NCBI RefSeq assembly: GCF_040544485.1
Contig: NZ_JBDZDV010000003.1
Location: 186,001-250,000, forward strand
Direction of reading: 5' to 3'
Length of the DNA: 64,000 nucleotides
Origin: Lacicoccus halitifaciens
Lineage (GTDB): Bacteria; Bacillota; Bacilli; Staphylococcales; Salinicoccaceae
Shown: positions 1-7,586 of the stretch, piece after piece
Layout: each line of letters opens with the position of its first letter
How positions within the stretch are numbered: position 1 is the first letter of the stretch
Program-made: the position numbers and the translations under genes
The notes under the pieces: model-generated
Databases searched by the model: none
What the model saw: the letters and a program-made list of their open reading frames with translations, nothing else
Told to the model about the DNA's origin: nothing

Positions 1-417
1 AACTTCGAAGCCCATGCTTCTGGCTGTACCTTCGACCATGCGGATTGCCGCTTCTACGTCAGCCGCATTCAGGTCCTCCATTTTCGTTTCAGCGATTTCA
101 CGCACTTGCGCTTCTGATACTTTCGCCACTTTGTTCTTGTTCGGTTCACCAGAACCTTTGTCCACGCTTGCAGCTTGTTTCAAAAGCACTGCAGCCGGCG
201 GAGTTTTTGTGATGAAAGTGAATGAGCGGTCCTCAAATACAGAGATTTCAACCGGAATGATGAGTCCAGCCTGCTCCTGTGTACGTGCGTTGAATTCTTT
301 ACAGAACCCCATGATGTTGATACCTGCCTGACCCAGTGCCGGACCTACCGGTGGAGCCGGGTTCGCCTTACCTGCAGGAATCTGCAATTTCACAACGTTG
401 ATAACTTTTTTAGCCAC
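1..417 (-). CDS. rplK: Ribosomal protein L11 (3' end at window edge)
   Basis: L11 is part of the GTPase-associated centre of the 50S subunit, where it binds 23S rRNA helices 43/44 and is needed for stringent-response sensing. The reading frame has 139 codons to the window edge and starts VAKKVINVVKLQIPAGKANP; the last visible residues are SMGFEV, so probably only a residue or the stop codon is missing (family length about 140). The start is GTG at 417, preceded by GAGGAGGT with good spacing; there is no ATG nearby. It lies downstream of nusG in the usual nusG-rplK-rplA order and has its own promoter and leader. Confidence 0.97.
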   Translation of the reverse strand, partial: MAKKVINVVKLQIPAGKANPAPPVGPALGQAGINIMGFCKEFNARTQEQAGLIIPVEISVFEDRSFTFITKTPPAAVLLKQAASVDKGSGEPNKNKVAKVSEAQVREIAETKMEDLNAADVEAAIRMVEGTARSMGFEV

Positions 418-444
418 GATGTGCACCTCCTCGTTTATCGTGAT

Positions 445-479
445 GTGGTCATAGGATATTATAAATTTTATCCTCCCAC
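445..479 (-). promoter_or_regulatory. Probable ribosomal protein L1-binding leader of rplK(-rplA)
   Basis: Read on the minus strand, an outer stem GTGG/CCAC encloses an asymmetric internal loop (GA on one side, TATGA on the other) and an inner stem GGATA/TATCC. This two-helix shape with GTGGGAGG and ATGACCAC resembles the 23S rRNA site bound by L1 and the L1 autoregulatory site known in L11-L1 leaders. It ends 27 nt before the GTG start. The downstream rplA is outside the window. Confidence 0.6.
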
Positions 480-485
480 CCGCAT

Positions 486-521
486 CTTTTAAAAATAAAG
501 ATGGCCGGAAAATTCCGACCA
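486..521 (-). terminator. Terminator after nusG
   Basis: Minus-strand RNA forms TGGTCGGAA/TTCCGGCCA (502-521), a 9-bp stem with one G-U pair and a very short loop, followed by a U-rich tract (ATCTTTATTTTT). Confidence 0.65.
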
Positions 522-525
522 TGAT

Positions 526-554
526 ATTTTACCATTATTCTGTTCATATTACAA
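526..554 (-). promoter_or_regulatory. Promoter for rplK
   Basis: A TTGTAA -35 (549-554) and TAAAAT -10 (526-531) are separated by 17 bp on the minus strand, just after the nusG stop. Transcription would start near 519, at the foot of the nusG terminator hairpin, so promoter and terminator are packed together. Confidence 0.55.
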
Positions 555-563
555 GACGCGTTA

Positions 564-1103
564 TTATAATTTTTCAATCTGGTCGAATTCGACTTCAACC
601 GGTGTTTCCCGCCCGAACATTTCGACGAGAACTGTCAGCTTATAACGTTCCTCATCAATGGATTTTATCTCACCGGACTGATTTTTGAACGGTCCGTCTA
701 TAATATTGACGACTTCTCCGACTTCAACTTCGAAATCTATGGTCTTCTCAGCCATGCCCATGGATTTCAGGATGAACTTCACTTCCTCGGGCAGTAATGG
801 ATTCGGTTTGCTTCCTGCACCTTGTGAGCCTACAAAACCCGTCACACCCGGTGTATTCCTCACAATATACCAGGATTCGTCTGTCATTATCAGTTCTACA
901 AGCACATACCCGGGAAAGGTCTTCTTCATCGCTGTTTTACGCTTGCCGTCTTTGACCGTGGTCTCTTCCTCTTCCGGAATCACCACTCGGAAAATCTGAT
1001 CCTGCATGTTCATCGATTCAAGACGGGCAAGCAGGTTCGCTTTTACTTTATTTTCATATCCCGAATAAGTATGTACGGCATACCAATTTTTTTCACCAGA
1101 CAT
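564..1103 (-). CDS. nusG: Transcription termination/antitermination factor NusG
   Basis: NusG binds RNA polymerase and modulates pausing and termination. The 179-residue product has the usual length (S. aureus about 182). The NGN domain spans roughly residues 6-115, with WYAVHTYSGYENKV at the start and the FPGYVLVE segment around 63-70; the KOW domain lies at about 128-179 (VEVGEVVNIIDGPFKNQSGE). An ATG start follows a GAGCGATTGG-type site 17 nt after secE. It is the last gene of rpmG-secE-nusG, and a hairpin terminator follows. Confidence 0.97.
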   Translation of the reverse strand: MSGEKNWYAVHTYSGYENKVKANLLARLESMNMQDQIFRVVIPEEEETTVKDGKRKTAMKKTFPGYVLVELIMTDESWYIVRNTPGVTGFVGSQGAGSKPNPLLPEEVKFILKSMGMAEKTIDFEVEVGEVVNIIDGPFKNQSGEIKSIDEERYKLTVLVEMFGRETPVEVEFDQIEKL

Positions 1104-1120
1104 CCAATCGCTCCTTTAAA

Positions 1121-1297
1121 TTACAAAAAATCTATCACTGCAGTGATACCTAAATCCAAAACATAGAAAAAAGCCAGAAAAAATATAACCGTCAATGTAA
1201 CAATTACCGTAAATCTCGCAGTTTCCTGTCCTGTCGGCCAGCTGACCTTCTTCATCTCGCTAACGACGTTTTGAAAGAAATTCTTATTGTTAGACAT
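1121..1297 (-). CDS. secE: Preprotein translocase subunit SecE
   Basis: SecE is the small clamp subunit of the SecYEG channel. The product starts MSNNKNFFQNVVSEMKKVSW; the amphipathic surface helix with the conserved KKVSWPT motif is followed by one transmembrane segment at about residues 33-52 (IVTLTVIFFLAFFYVLDLG). Single-membrane-span SecE of about 60 residues is normal for Firmicutes. An upstream in-frame ATG at 1306 lies only 2 nt from the AGGAGG site, whereas the ATG at 1297 is 11 nt away and matches the S. aureus N-terminus better, so 1297 was chosen. Confidence 0.93.
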   Translation of the reverse strand: MSNNKNFFQNVVSEMKKVSWPTGQETARFTVIVTLTVIFFLAFFYVLDLGITAVIDFL

Positions 1298-1317
1298 CTT
1301 TAACATATCCTCCTACT

Positions 1318-1452
1318 TCAGATGGAACTTTTATGAGTCGTATGCCGATTACATTTTTTACAAAACTTTTTCAATGTCAGACGTTCTTTATGATCGGACA
1401 TGATTTGATAATTTCTTGATCCACATACAGTACACGCCAATGCTATTTTCAT
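1318..1452 (-). CDS. rpmG: Ribosomal protein L33 (RpmG)
   Basis: A short 44-residue gene: MKIALACTVCGSRNYQ at the start and LKKFCKKCNRHTTHK near the end, the L33 pattern. Two CxxC pairs (C7/C10 and C32/C35) form a zinc ribbon, so this is the zinc-binding (C+) form. It sits directly before secE, as in Bacillus and Staphylococcus. Another in-frame ATG at 1461 would add MYH; I prefer 1452 by family length, though the ribosome binding site (GGGATG) is poor for either. Confidence 0.93.
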   Translation of the reverse strand: MKIALACTVCGSRNYQIMSDHKERLTLKKFCKKCNRHTTHKSSI

Positions 1453-1480
1453 ATGATACATCCCATTTCAATTCTTATAC

Positions 1481-1509
1481 ACTATACCGATTTTAAAAAA
1501 TAATGTCAA
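1481..1509 (-). promoter_or_regulatory. Promoter of the rpmG-secE-nusG operon
   Basis: A consensus TTGACA (1504-1509), a 17-bp spacer and TATAGT (1481-1486) on the minus strand lie just past the sigH stop codon. This is one of the best sigma-A promoters in the window. Confidence 0.85.
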
Positions 1510-1532
1510 TCACTGTTAAATCCGGCAGCCCG

Positions 1533-2126
1533 TCATTTCCCGCGTTTTCTCCTGACTCTGTGCAGCCCGTTTACGATCGCCCTTTCACTCACGCAGAGCT
1601 TTTCGCTGATCTCTTTAATCTCATAACCGTAATCGCAGTAGTAGACGATCTTCCTTTCGAGCGGGGAACACACTTTCCGGTTGTTGAGTATGTTCATCCT
1701 GTTTTCCTCATCCAGGATGATGTCGAGGGGGTCATCCCGCCTAGTGTTCCTGTAGTCCCCCGCTTCAAAAGTGATGTCCTCCGCAGATTTCAGCATCTCA
1801 CCTGACTGATGGTCGATCTCCCTGTAGAAGAGCTTCATCAATTCATAAGTGATCACTTTGGAAGCATAATGGCGGTAGTTCCCCGCCACCGGGTCATACT
1901 TGTGGCACAGCCTCAGCGCAAGCTCCATCATCTCCTGCAGGGCATCTTCACGATCATGCACAGTGAAAGGGTATTTCAAGGTCTTCCTGAACACGGCGGG
2001 CCTGAAATTCTCATCTATCCAGTCGAATGCATCAGTGTCGCCCCTGCTGACCCTGTATGCACAGCGGTTCATTTCATCATCCAGTGTCTCTTTGATGCAG
2101 AAGCGGTGTTCGGCAATCAGATACAT
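1533..2126 (-). CDS. sigH: SigH-type alternative sigma factor
   Basis: A sigma-70 family protein of 197 residues lacking region 1.1 and region 3. Region 2 is recognisable at about residues 60-110 (EDALQEMMELAL, then YDPVAGNYRHYASKVI), and a region 4 helix-turn-helix lies at about 155-195 (SPLERKIVYY, then IKEISEKLCVSERAIVNGL). Position between rae1 and rpmG is exactly that of S. aureus sigH, which drives the com genes for DNA uptake. The sequence is divergent, as sigH is throughout staphylococci. The ATG follows a run of six G (2134-2139) with 7-8 nt spacing, which lies inside a hairpin. Confidence 0.88.
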   Translation of the reverse strand: MYLIAEHRFCIKETLDDEMNRCAYRVSRGDTDAFDWIDENFRPAVFRKTLKYPFTVHDREDALQEMMELALRLCHKYDPVAGNYRHYASKVITYELMKLFYREIDHQSGEMLKSAEDITFEAGDYRNTRRDDPLDIILDEENRMNILNNRKVCSPLERKIVYYCDYGYEIKEISEKLCVSERAIVNGLHRVRRKRGK

Positions 2127-2129
2127 AAA

Positions 2130-2167
2130 CCGTCCCCCCTTTTATATATAAATATATGGGGAGGCGG
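2130..2167 (-). promoter_or_regulatory. Hairpin burying the sigH ribosome binding site
   Basis: In minus-strand RNA, CCGCCTCCCC (2158-2167) can pair with GGGGGGACGG (2130-2139) at nine of ten positions, across an A/T-only loop. The pairing covers the whole Shine-Dalgarno run and stops 3 nt before the ATG at 2126. Confidence 0.7.
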
Positions 2168-2183
2168 ATCATTCCTCAAGCTG

Positions 2184-2708
2184 CTATTTCAGGCCCCTTC
2201 TCCATTTTTCAAGTTCTGAAAGGACATCCGGACTGATATCGAGTTTCTGCCTTGGCAGTTTTTCATTTATTGCATCAATTTCTTTACTGATATTTTTTTC
2301 CGAATCCTCAAGCAGCACCCACATCTCCCGTGAGGATATCCTGTAGGCGCCGAGTGCAAATATGGCATTCTGTTCGGTCAGGTCGCTTGTGACCACGCTG
2401 ATCTCGCAAAGGAAAGGATGGTATGTGTCATGCACGAAACGTTCAATGAACTCATCCGCCGTTTCCTTTTCCTTTGTAAAGATCACGGTGATGCCATGTT
2501 TCTCCATGATCGTTTCCATGCTCTTCACTTCATACGCATCAAACACGATGATGATTTCATAGTTCGAGACCATCTGGTATTCGGCAAGCACCGTCACGAC
2601 TTCCTCCCTCGCAATTTCAAGAGACGCTTTCGATTCTGCATGCAGTTCTTTATTGGCACCGATGAGGTTGTAGCCGTCGACGAGCAGAATTCTGCGTTTT
2701 TTCCTCAT
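2184..2708 (-). CDS. rae1: Ribosome-dependent mRNA decay endonuclease Rae1 (YacP, NYN domain)
   Basis: The product of 174 residues is a NYN/PIN-like nuclease. Visible features are ILLVDGYNLIGA at residues 7-18 (first catalytic Asp), IIIVFDAYEV near 52-61, KEKETADEFIERF near 80-92 and SVVTSDLTEQN near 104-114, the acidic positions of the family. In B. subtilis this enzyme enters the ribosomal A site and cuts mRNA. The gene starts 4 nt after the rlmB stop and is part of the cysE-to-sigH run. Confidence 0.9.
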   Translation of the reverse strand: MRKKRRILLVDGYNLIGANKELHAESKASLEIAREEVVTVLAEYQMVSNYEIIIVFDAYEVKSMETIMEKHGITVIFTKEKETADEFIERFVHDTYHPFLCEISVVTSDLTEQNAIFALGAYRISSREMWVLLEDSEKNISKEIDAINEKLPRQKLDISPDVLSELEKWRRGLK

Positions 2709-2712
2709 ATCA

Positions 2713-3453
2713 TCACGTCCCGGGAGGGTTTTGCTTCCTGTACACTTCGTACATCAAAAGTGCAGCAGACACCGAGGCATTCAAGCTCGTAATTTCACCA
2801 TTCATCGGAATTTTGACGATGAAGTCACACTTTTCAAGCGTCTTTTTGCTGATGCCCTGCCCTTCGCTGCCGATCACAAGGGCGGTGCTCATATTCATGT
2901 CCAGTTCACGGTAGTCCGTCTTTCCGCTGCCATCGCTGCCGACGACCCAGAAACCCTTCTCCTTCAGCCTGTCGATCGTCTGGTTGATGTTGGTGACACG
3001 GACGACCGGGATATATTCGATGGCGCCCGTCGATGTCCTCGCCACCGTTTCGGTCAGCTGGACGGAACGCCTTTTCGGGATGATGACCCCGTCGAAGCCC
3101 GCACCGTCGCAGGTCCTTAAAATCGACCCGAGATTATGCGGGTCTTCAAGCCCGTCGAGGATGATGACGTTCGCCGTCTCCTTTCCCGAGATGCGCTCCA
3201 TGAATGTTTCGAGTTCCATGTACTCATGGGCACTGATCATCGCTATGATGCCCTGGTGCTTCTCATCAGTCAGCCCGTCCATCTTGCTTTTCGGGACATG
3301 CTGGACGATCACTTTCCGGTCCTTCGCCAGGTCCAGCAGTTCCTTCACCTGGTTTTTATTGATTGTATCCTGAACGAATATTTTGTTGATGTCGCTTTTG
3401 GAACGTAATGCCTCCCTCACCGCATTTTTTCCTGCGATCACCGATTCAGTCAT
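2713..3453 (-). CDS. rlmB: 23S rRNA (guanosine-2'-O)-methyltransferase RlmB / TrmH family
   Basis: A SPOUT-class methyltransferase of 246 residues. An N-terminal substrate-binding domain (about 1-75) is followed by the knotted catalytic domain, with the three family motifs: GLEDPHNLGSILRTCDGAG near 100-118, LVIGSEGQGIS near 192-202 and IPMNGEITSLNASVSAAL near 215-232. The start ATG overlaps the mrnC stop by 8 nt and follows GGGAGGG. The exact rRNA target is inferred from family placement only. Confidence 0.92.
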   Translation of the reverse strand: MTESVIAGKNAVREALRSKSDINKIFVQDTINKNQVKELLDLAKDRKVIVQHVPKSKMDGLTDEKHQGIIAMISAHEYMELETFMERISGKETANVIILDGLEDPHNLGSILRTCDGAGFDGVIIPKRRSVQLTETVARTSTGAIEYIPVVRVTNINQTIDRLKEKGFWVVGSDGSGKTDYRELDMNMSTALVIGSEGQGISKKTLEKCDFIVKIPMNGEITSLNASVSAALLMYEVYRKQNPPGT

Positions 3454-3850
3454 TGTGAACCCTCCCTTCCTTTATTATCTCCTGCATGAGCGTTTCAATC
3501 CTGCCGTGATTTCCCGTGAGGTCCAGATAACCGATCAGCGCCTCAAGACCCGAGGCGTTGCGGTATTCTTTGATGCTTGCATTTTTGGCACGTGTGGCGC
3601 TGGACTTATTGCGTGCACGCTTCGCTATATCCCACTCCTCATCCGTGAGGAGCGATGCTTTCCTCAAATGGAGCAGCGCGCGCGACTGGGCACCCGCACT
3701 CACCCATAAGTTCGCTTCCCTGTGCAGCTCTTCTGGCTTCATGCGCGGGTGCGCCTTTAAAAGACGGGTGCGTATATGCACCGCGTAGATCGCGTCCCCG
3801 AGAAAAGCGAGGGACAGGCTCGGCACGTCTTCCACTTTAAAGTCATCCAC
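3446..3850 (-). CDS. mrnC: Mini-ribonuclease 3 (MrnC)
   Basis: MrnC matures 23S rRNA in Bacillus; it is an RNase III catalytic domain without the double-stranded RNA-binding domain. The sequence shows SLAFLGDAIYAVHIR near the start (catalytic Asp in LGDA) and LEALIGYLDL near the end, which corresponds to the second catalytic acidic motif. I chose the GTG at 3850, giving 134 residues as in S. aureus and an 8-nt overlap with the cysS stop; a longer ATG form from 3883 would add 11 residues overlapping cysS and has no ribosome binding site. Confidence 0.88.
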   Translation of the reverse strand: MDDFKVEDVPSLSLAFLGDAIYAVHIRTRLLKAHPRMKPEELHREANLWVSAGAQSRALLHLRKASLLTDEEWDIAKRARNKSSATRAKNASIKEYRNASGLEALIGYLDLTGNHGRIETLMQEIIKEGRVHND

Positions 3851-5237
3851 GCCTGAACCGTACCCCTTCTTTTGTATCTTCAAGCACGATGCCCTGTGCC
3901 TTCAATTCATCCCTGATTTCATCCGCCCGTGCAAAGTCTTTATTTTTCCGTGCCTCATTGCGTTCCTCGATCATCGCTTCAATCTCTTCATCCAGCAGGA
4001 CTTCCTCTTCCTCCAGGATGATGCCGAGCACTTCACCGTACTGATCGAACACTTTGATGAACTCGGACAGCACTTCACGGTTCGTTGTGTTATACCGCAG
4101 ATATTTGTTGAGCTCGGTCGTCAGATCATGCCATGTGCTGATCGCATTTGCCGTATTGAAGTCGTCATCCATCTGGGATTCGAATGTTTCCACATTCTTC
4201 CGGATGATTTCCATCACTTTTTCATCCGCTTCCATGCCGACCGCGCTGTCCAGGCGTTCTTTCGCCTGGGCATAGCTGCCCTGGATACGTTCGAGACCTG
4301 CTTTCGCCGCTTCCACAAGTTCGCGGTTATAGTTGATCGGATTGCGGTAATGGACACTGATCATGAAGAACCTCAGCACATTCGGATTGATCTCCTTGAT
4401 GATGTCATTGACGAGTATGAAGTTGCCGAGGGATTTCGACATCTTCGTATTGTCGATATTGATATAGCCGTTATGCATCCAGTAGTTTGAGAATGTCGCG
4501 TCGGTCATGCACTCACTTTGTGCGATTTCATTTTCATGATGCGGAAAAGTCAAATCCTGTCCGCCCGCATGGATATCAATCGTATCGCCGAGGTGCTCCC
4601 TTGCCATCACGCTGCATTCGATATGCCAGCCCGGACGTCCCTCGCCCCACGGCGAATCCCATTTGATTTCATTGGGCTTTGCCTGCTTCCACAGCGCGAA
4701 ATCCAGGGGGTCTTCCTTCTTCTCCCCTGCATCGATGCGCGCGCCGACTTTGAGGTCGTTGATCGACTGGTGGCTCAGCTTGCCATACTCATTGAAAGAG
4801 CGCGTCTTGAAATAAACGTCTCCATCTGATTCGTAGGCATGCCCTTTTTCAATGAGCACCTCAATGAACTTGATGATATCGTCCATGTGGTCCATCACCC
4901 TCGGATGGGCGGTGGCGCGCCTCACATTCAACGCACCCGTATCATTGAAGAACGCTTCGATGAAACGTTCGGCAATGTCAGGCACGGATTCCCCAAGCTC
5001 CTGTGATGCCTTGATGAGTTTATCATCCACATCTGTAAAGTTTGATACATATTCCACGTCATAGCCTTTGTATTCCAGATATCTCCTGACCGTATCGAAG
5101 GCGATTGCAGGTCTTGCGTTCCCTATGTGGATATAGTTATACACGGTGGGGCCGCAGACATACATCTTGACCTTACCTTCTTCGAGCGGTTTGAATGTTT
5201 CTTTCTGCCTTGTCAGCGTATTATATATGCGAACCAT
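3843..5237 (-). CDS. cysS: Cysteinyl-tRNA synthetase
   Basis: A class I aminoacyl-tRNA synthetase charging tRNA-Cys, 464 residues. The HIGH-type motif HIGN sits within YVCGPTVYNYIHIGNARP near residues 24-41, and KMSKSLGNF near 267-275; zinc ligands are the Cys of CGPT, the Cys of HIECSV and the HHENEIAQSE segment. The sequence follows S. aureus CysS closely throughout. The start at 5237 (MVRIYNTL) has GAGGT 5 nt upstream; the ATG at 5249 has none. It overlaps the cysE stop by 17 nt and is under the same T-box. Confidence 0.96.
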   Translation of the reverse strand: MVRIYNTLTRQKETFKPLEEGKVKMYVCGPTVYNYIHIGNARPAIAFDTVRRYLEYKGYDVEYVSNFTDVDDKLIKASQELGESVPDIAERFIEAFFNDTGALNVRRATAHPRVMDHMDDIIKFIEVLIEKGHAYESDGDVYFKTRSFNEYGKLSHQSINDLKVGARIDAGEKKEDPLDFALWKQAKPNEIKWDSPWGEGRPGWHIECSVMAREHLGDTIDIHAGGQDLTFPHHENEIAQSECMTDATFSNYWMHNGYINIDNTKMSKSLGNFILVNDIIKEINPNVLRFFMISVHYRNPINYNRELVEAAKAGLERIQGSYAQAKERLDSAVGMEADEKVMEIIRKNVETFESQMDDDFNTANAISTWHDLTTELNKYLRYNTTNREVLSEFIKVFDQYGEVLGIILEEEEVLLDEEIEAMIEERNEARKNKDFARADEIRDELKAQGIVLEDTKEGVRFRRG

Positions 5238-5877
5238 CTTGTACCTCATTCCTAACTTCTTTTCTGAAATCTTTTATTTCGTCTTCAAGACCCAGGATCA
5301 TATCGAGGATCGGGTCCGGTAAATCCGTGACGTTCATATCACGTGCATCCTTGACTCTCTCGCCGGCCTTCTTGACGACTCTCCCCGGGATGCCGACCAC
5401 AGTCGAATCCTTTGGCGTATTGATGAGGACGACAGAATTCGCGCCGATTTTGGTGTTTTCACCGATGCGGATATTCCCGAGCACTTTCGCCCCCGCGGAG
5501 ACCAGTACGTTATCATCGATGTCCGGATGCCGCTTCGTTTCCTCTTTCCCTGTTCCGCCGAGCGTCACACCCTGGTAGATTGTCACGTTGTTGCCGATCC
5601 GGCATGTTTCGCCGATGACCACACCCATGCCGTGGTCTATGAAGAGGCGCCTGCCGATTTCTGCGCCCGGATGTATTTCTATCCCCGTTATAAAACGGCT
5701 GAGCTGTGAAATCGCCCTTGATAATGTCGCGAACTTCCTCTTGTACAGTTTGTGTGCCAGCAGATGCAGCCATACCGCATGCAGCCCCGAATATGTCAAA
5801 GCCACTTCTAATTTGCTCTTTGCGGCCGGGTCCAGTTCAAGTACCATATTGATGTCTTCCTTCATTCGATTAAGCAA
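5221..5877 (-). CDS. cysE: Serine O-acetyltransferase CysE
   Basis: CysE makes O-acetylserine for cysteine synthesis by CysK. The C-terminal half is a left-handed beta helix of hexapeptide repeats (HPGAEIGRRLFIDHGMGVVI, then IGNNVTIYQGVTLGGTGKE), with the catalytic Asp/His in FIDHG and the His of KRHPDI. Start: TTG at 5877 with AGGAGG 6 nt upstream, giving 218 residues (S. aureus about 213); upstream in-frame codons belong to the T-box terminator region. It leads the cysE-cysS-mrnC-rlmB-rae1-sigH run. Confidence 0.94.
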   Translation of the reverse strand: MLNRMKEDINMVLELDPAAKSKLEVALTYSGLHAVWLHLLAHKLYKRKFATLSRAISQLSRFITGIEIHPGAEIGRRLFIDHGMGVVIGETCRIGNNVTIYQGVTLGGTGKEETKRHPDIDDNVLVSAGAKVLGNIRIGENTKIGANSVVLINTPKDSTVVGIPGRVVKKAGERVKDARDMNVTDLPDPILDMILGLEDEIKDFRKEVRNEVQDGSHI

Positions 5878-5892
5878 GCTGATCCTCCTCTC

Positions 5893-6084
5893 AATAATAA
5901 AAGCGCCGCTGCCCAAATAACTGGACAGAGGCGCTTCCGCACGGTTCCACTCTGTTTACAAAATACACTTTGCACTTTTTAATATTCACCTGTGGTCTGC
6001 GCATTTCTGAATATACTGTGGTTGTCTTTTCAGCCGCCAGACAATCTCTGATTTCCACAATACACCATACTTCTTTTCTCTGTT
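5893..6084 (-). promoter_or_regulatory. Cysteine T-box leader of cysE-cysS
   Basis: T-box leaders read uncharged tRNA and open the operon when it accumulates. On the minus strand the T-box sequence AGAGTGGAACCGTGCG lies at 5938-5953, followed by a strong terminator (5893-5936; stem GCGCC...GGCGC then TTTTATTATT). Stem I carries the AG bulge (CAGAGA) and an apical loop CTGGCGGCTGAAAAG. In the specifier-loop position a GAA is followed by TGC (6001-6003), a cysteine codon, fitting the genes controlled. cysE and cysS T-box control is also known in Bacillus. Confidence 0.9.
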
Positions 6085-6090
6085 ACAGAT

Positions 6091-6119
6091 ATATTAATCG
6101 ATTATTCCCCTTACTGCAA
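6091..6119 (-). promoter_or_regulatory. Promoter of the cysE-cysS T-box operon
   Basis: TTGCAG (6114-6119), 17-bp spacer and TAATAT (6091-6096) on the minus strand, placed right after the gltX stop. The predicted start near 6084 is the 5' edge of the T-box leader. Confidence 0.65.
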
Positions 6120-6134
6120 TCACTTAGGCTCATC

Positions 6135-7586
6135 TCATTTCAGCTTGGCTACACGCTCGAGCACTTTTTCCCTGCCGATCAGGGAGATGGCATCCGGCAG
6201 TTCCGGCCCTCTCGTCTGCCCCGTCACCGCCACGCGGATCGGCATGAAAAGCTGCTTGCCTTTATAACCAGTCGCTTTCTGCACATTTTTAATGGACTTT
6301 TTGATCGTGGCGGGATCGAAGTCGGATAATCCTTCGAATTCATCATACAATGCGTTCATCAGTTCCGGTATGTGTTCCTGGTTGATCACTTCCGTCGCTT
6401 CTGCATCAAACTCGATGTCATCCTTGAAGAACTGCTCGGACAGCGTTGTGATCTCACCGGCAAAACTCATCTGCGGCTGATAGAGCGCCACAAGTTTCCT
6501 TGCCCATTCGAGTTCCTCGCCCTGCGGATCCCTGCTGATCAGCCCCTCTTCGACTAAAAATGGCAATGCCATTTCAAAGACGGTTTCAGCATCCTTTTCT
6601 TTCATGTACTGGTTGTTGATCCAGGTCAGCTTCTGCTTGTCGAAGAAGGCAGGTGCTTTTGAAAGTCTCTTTTCATCGAACAACTCGATGAATTCCTCTT
6701 TGGAGAAGATCTCCTCTTCACCTTCAGGCGTCCATCCGAGCAGTGCGATGAAGTTGAATAATGCTTCAGGCAGATAACCGAGTTCTTTGTACTGTTCAAT
6801 AAACTGGATGATTGCACCGTCACGCTTGGACAATTTCTTTTTACTCTCATTGACGATCAGTGTCATATGGCCGAATTCCGGCGCTTCCAGACCAAGCGCT
6901 TCATACACCATCATTTGTTTCGGAGTGTTTGAAATGTGGTCATCCCCCCGCAGGACATGGGTGATTTCCATCTCATGATCATCGATCGCGACCGCAAAGT
7001 TGTACGTCGGCACACCGTCTTTTTTGACGATGACCCAGTCTCCGAAGCCGTTTGAGTCAAAAGTCACTTCGCCTTTTACGATGTCATTGAATTTATAGAC
7101 TTTATCCTTCGGCACGCGGATGCGGATGGCAGGTTCCCTGCCCTCGGCGATCAGCGCCTCTTCTTCCTCTTTTGTCAGGTTGGCATGATGGCCGCCGTAT
7201 CTCGGCATCTCACCGCGTGCAATCTGTTCTTCGCGCTCCTGCTGGAGCTCCTCGCTCGTCATATAGCACCGGTATGCCAGATCCTCATCCAGAAGTTTCT
7301 GGATGTATGGTTCATATATATGTCCGCGTTCAGACTGGCGGTACGGGCCGTAGCCTCCGTCCTTGTCTATGCTCTCATCCCAATCGATTCCGAGCCAGGC
7401 CAGGTTGTTGAGCTGGGATTCCTCGCCGGTCTCGATATGGCGGGATTTATCGGTGTCCTCGATGCGGATGATGAAATCACCGCCGTAATGGCGTGCAAAC
7501 AAATAATTAAACAGCGCTGAACGCGCGTTCCCTATATGCAGAAATCCGGTCGGACTCGGTGCATATCTGACTCTAACTTTATCCAT
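6135..7586 (-). CDS. gltX: Glutamyl-tRNA synthetase
   Basis: A class I synthetase charging tRNA-Glu; in most Firmicutes it is nondiscriminating and also feeds the GatCAB route to Gln-tRNA. The 483-residue product has the HIGH motif in PSPTGFLHIGNARSALFNYL near residues 9-28 and KLSKRDG near 252-258, with a helical anticodon-binding C-terminal part. The ATG shares its A with the ispF stop TAA and follows GGAGGA. Whether it is cotranscribed with ispDF is likely from the overlap but not shown. Confidence 0.97.
   Translation of the reverse strand: MDKVRVRYAPSPTGFLHIGNARSALFNYLFARHYGGDFIIRIEDTDKSRHIETGEESQLNNLAWLGIDWDESIDKDGGYGPYRQSERGHIYEPYIQKLLDEDLAYRCYMTSEELQQEREEQIARGEMPRYGGHHANLTKEEEEALIAEGREPAIRIRVPKDKVYKFNDIVKGEVTFDSNGFGDWVIVKKDGVPTYNFAVAIDDHEMEITHVLRGDDHISNTPKQMMVYEALGLEAPEFGHMTLIVNESKKKLSKRDGAIIQFIEQYKELGYLPEALFNFIALLGWTPEGEEEIFSKEEFIELFDEKRLSKAPAFFDKQKLTWINNQYMKEKDAETVFEMALPFLVEEGLISRDPQGEELEWARKLVALYQPQMSFAGEITTLSEQFFKDDIEFDAEATEVINQEHIPELMNALYDEFEGLSDFDPATIKKSIKNVQKATGYKGKQLFMPIRVAVTGQTRGPELPDAISLIGREKVLERVAKLK

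Noticed and set aside
3851..3883. An earlier ATG start for mrnC.
   Set aside because: It lies inside cysS, has no ribosome binding site and would make the protein longer than the family; the GTG at 3850 fits better.
5878..5916. An N-terminal extension of cysE (MGSGAFIIERRIS).
   Set aside because: This stretch is the T-box terminator stem and the ribosome binding site.
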